Positions 31,142-32,688 of a stretch of DNA of 32,688 nucleotides are shown in pieces. The translations under genes were made by a program, and so were the position numbers. This DNA is from Phycisphaeraceae bacterium (lineage in GTDB: Bacteria; Planctomycetota; Phycisphaerae; Phycisphaerales; UBA1924). Numbering within the stretch: position 1 is the stretch's first letter; each line of letters starts with the position of its first letter. Under the pieces are notes generated by a model. The model did not search any database and was not told where the DNA came from. It was given only the letters and a program-made list of their open reading frames with translations. The stretch spans positions 1 through 32,688 of the forward strand of contig JAHBXE010000027.1 in assembly GCA_019636625.1 (NCBI GenBank), written 5' to 3'.

Positions 31142-32688
31142 ATGACATCCCCCACCGTCCGCGTTCTTGCCTCCGCCGCGGGGTTCAGCCTCGCCGGCAC
31201 CGCTCTGGCGCAGTGGTCCACGGACCCGGCGAACAACCTGCGGATCGCGGATCGGACGGGGGAGCAGGTCCAGCCCAAGATCCAGGCCTCGCCCGATGGC
31301 GGGTGCTGGGTGTCGTGGTTCGACAACGCGGCGGGCGGGTACGACGTGTATGTCCAGCGGCTCTCGGCGGATGGGCAGGAGCAGCTCCCGCACAACGGTG
31401 TGCTGGTCTGCGACCGGGGGGTTTCCTCGACGGTGGACTACGACCTGGCGGTCGATGCCGAGGGGAACGCCCTGGTGGCGTACAACGACGATGCGGTCGT
31501 CCCCGGCTCGCAGCAGATTTCGGTGAGCAAGGTCAGCCCCGGGGGGACGGTCCTCTGGACCACGACCGTGTCCAGCGGCACGCTCTTCAAGGCCAACCCC
31601 CGGCTCACGGTGCTCTCGGACGGCACGTGTGTCGTCGGCTACAGCCTGGGCACCTCGCCGCAGAGCTGGGTGGCGCAGCGGCTGTCGAGCGGCGGCGTGG
31701 CCCTGTGGACAGCGCCGGGGATCTCGATCGCGGAGGCGGGGCGGTACCTGGCCCTGTGCGACCTCAAGCCCGCGGGCAAGGGGTTTGTCGCGATGTGGAT
31801 CCGGGCCTCGGGGACCAACGCCATCACCTCCAACAAGGGCCTGGCGCTGCAGCGGTTCAACGCGGCGGGCGAGGCGCAGTGGAACGCCGGCGCCCCGACG
31901 ATCATCTTCGCGGGCACCTCCGCCGAATCGGTCCAGAACGGGTACTTCCCGACGATGGCCGCCGACGGCGCGGGCGGGGTCGTGGTCGGCTGGTACGAGG
32001 TGAGCGGCGCCCGCAACGCCTACCTCCAGCACGTGCTGGCCGACGGCTCGCTCAAGTTCCCCGCCCCCGTCAGCAACGCCGTCACGGGGAGCAACCGCAT
32101 CCGCCTGGGCGCCGCCCTGGGCTTTGATCCGTCCGGGCCCGCGTACTACCTCGCGGCGACCGAGGGCACGCTCTCCACGGTGGTCGATCGGACCTTCGTC
32201 CAGAAGTTCGACGGCACGGGCACACGCCTGTGGGGCGACACGGGGACGGAGATCATCCCCATCGGCGCGACGCAGCAGAGCTTCCTGGCCTGCCTGCCGC
32301 AGGCCGATGGGTGCATCGTCGCCGGGCTGGACACGCGTTCCTCCTCGACCAAGGTCGTCTTCGCCGCCAAGGCGAGCAACGACCTGACCGTGCCGTGGAG
32401 CATCCTGGCCGACAGCGATGCCTCGACGGACAAGGGCCGGCTGGGGGCGACGTTGAGCACCTCGGGCGCCGCCCTGCTCGCGTTCCAGATCGGCGGCATG
32501 GAAAGCTGGGACATCGCCGCGCAGCGGGTGAACCCGAGCGGCACGGTCGGCCCCGCCGGGTGCTACGCGAACTGCGACGGCTCCACGGGCTCGCCCCTGC
32601 TCACGGCCAACGACTTCCAGTGTTTCCTGAACAAGTACGCGGCGAACGACACGTACGCGAACTGCGACGGATCCACGGGCAACCCGCT
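31142..32688 (+). CDS. Secreted dockerin-tailed protein, cut by window end
   Basis: The frame from ATG 31142 stays open to the end of the window (515 codons seen). A signal peptide (TVRVLASAAGFSLAGTALAQ) is followed by propeller-like repeats containing text such as ASPDGGCWVSWFDNAAGGYD, AVDAEGNALVAYND and MAADGAGGVVVGWYE, which fits a beta-propeller of unknown ligand. The tail begins with CYANCDGSTGSPLLTANDFQ at 32564 and a second repeat at 32654, broken by the window edge. Only a few residues of the end are missing if it follows the other two proteins. The start has GAGGG about 10 bases upstream. Probably exported and surface-displayed. Confidence 0.85.
   Translation, partial: MTSPTVRVLASAAGFSLAGTALAQWSTDPANNLRIADRTGEQVQPKIQASPDGGCWVSWFDNAAGGYDVYVQRLSADGQEQLPHNGVLVCDRGVSSTVDYDLAVDAEGNALVAYNDDAVVPGSQQISVSKVSPGGTVLWTTTVSSGTLFKANPRLTVLSDGTCVVGYSLGTSPQSWVAQRLSSGGVALWTAPGISIAEAGRYLALCDLKPAGKGFVAMWIRASGTNAITSNKGLALQRFNAAGEAQWNAGAPTIIFAGTSAESVQNGYFPTMAADGAGGVVVGWYEVSGARNAYLQHVLADGSLKFPAPVSNAVTGSNRIRLGAALGFDPSGPAYYLAATEGTLSTVVDRTFVQKFDGTGTRLWGDTGTEIIPIGATQQSFLACLPQADGCIVAGLDTRSSSTKVVFAAKASNDLTVPWSILADSDASTDKGRLGATLSTSGAALLAFQIGGMESWDIAAQRVNPSGTVGPAGCYANCDGSTGSPLLTANDFQCFLNKYAANDTYANCDGSTGNP

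Overview
The window comes from a GC-rich bacterium, most likely a planctomycete of the class Phycisphaerae. The best evidence is three secreted proteins (from 23813, 25077 and 31142) that end in tandem 30-residue repeats of the type NCDGSTGTPLLTANDFQCFL, a dockerin-like tail typical of Phycisphaerales. Low-complexity intergenic repeats and several planctomycete-style hypothetical proteins fit this. No rRNA, tRNA or CRISPR array was seen.

Layout. 1-1320: octamer repeats, a small double zinc-ribbon protein and a CPBP-type membrane protease. 1321-4282: a decayed accessory patch with two REP-like hairpins in inverted pairing, a REP-associated transposase remnant, a probable PD-(D/E)XK nuclease, an IS3-type orfA scrap and a DUF2325 gene broken by one in-frame TGA. 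4283-4828: gene-free, C-rich repeats. 4829-7696 (minus strand): dnaX, a small membrane protein, ybaB and a NUDIX gene with overlapping ends; dnaX carries a complete -1 frameshift cassette. 7810-9111: a DUF2314 protein. 9162-20466 (plus strand): nine closely packed genes for glycan building, comprising a large GT-B-like glycosyltransferase, two GT2 enzymes, a GT-A-like protein, a nucleotide-sugar dehydrogenase, a radical SAM enzyme and three methyltransferase-like proteins. Many overlap by ATGA or GTGA. Three of them share a C-terminal Rossmann-like domain with a G-x-GRNG motif. 20476-23682 (minus strand): small protein, membrane protein, DUF456 protein and a PIN-PhoH ATPase. 23813-29153: two dockerin-tailed secreted proteins, one a subtilase. 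29154-29700: a terminator, REP-like hairpins, a 17-unit heptad array and copies of a dispersed 45-bp hairpin. 29699-30997 (minus strand): an unrecognised protein with a possible HTH. 31142-end: a third dockerin-tailed protein, cut by the window edge.

How the parts work together. The dnaX-ybaB block is DNA replication and nucleoid housekeeping. The 9-20 kb block looks like a pathway that makes and modifies a surface glycan or protein-linked glycan: the dehydrogenase would supply an acidic sugar, the transferases assemble it, and the radical SAM and methyltransferase enzymes modify it. The substrate cannot be read from sequence. The dockerin-tailed proteins are predicted secreted, cell-surface or extracellular.

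Most notable points: the inverted dnaX frameshift arrangement (0 frame short, -1 frame long), the shared G-x-GRNG domain in the glycan cluster, and several families of intergenic repeats.
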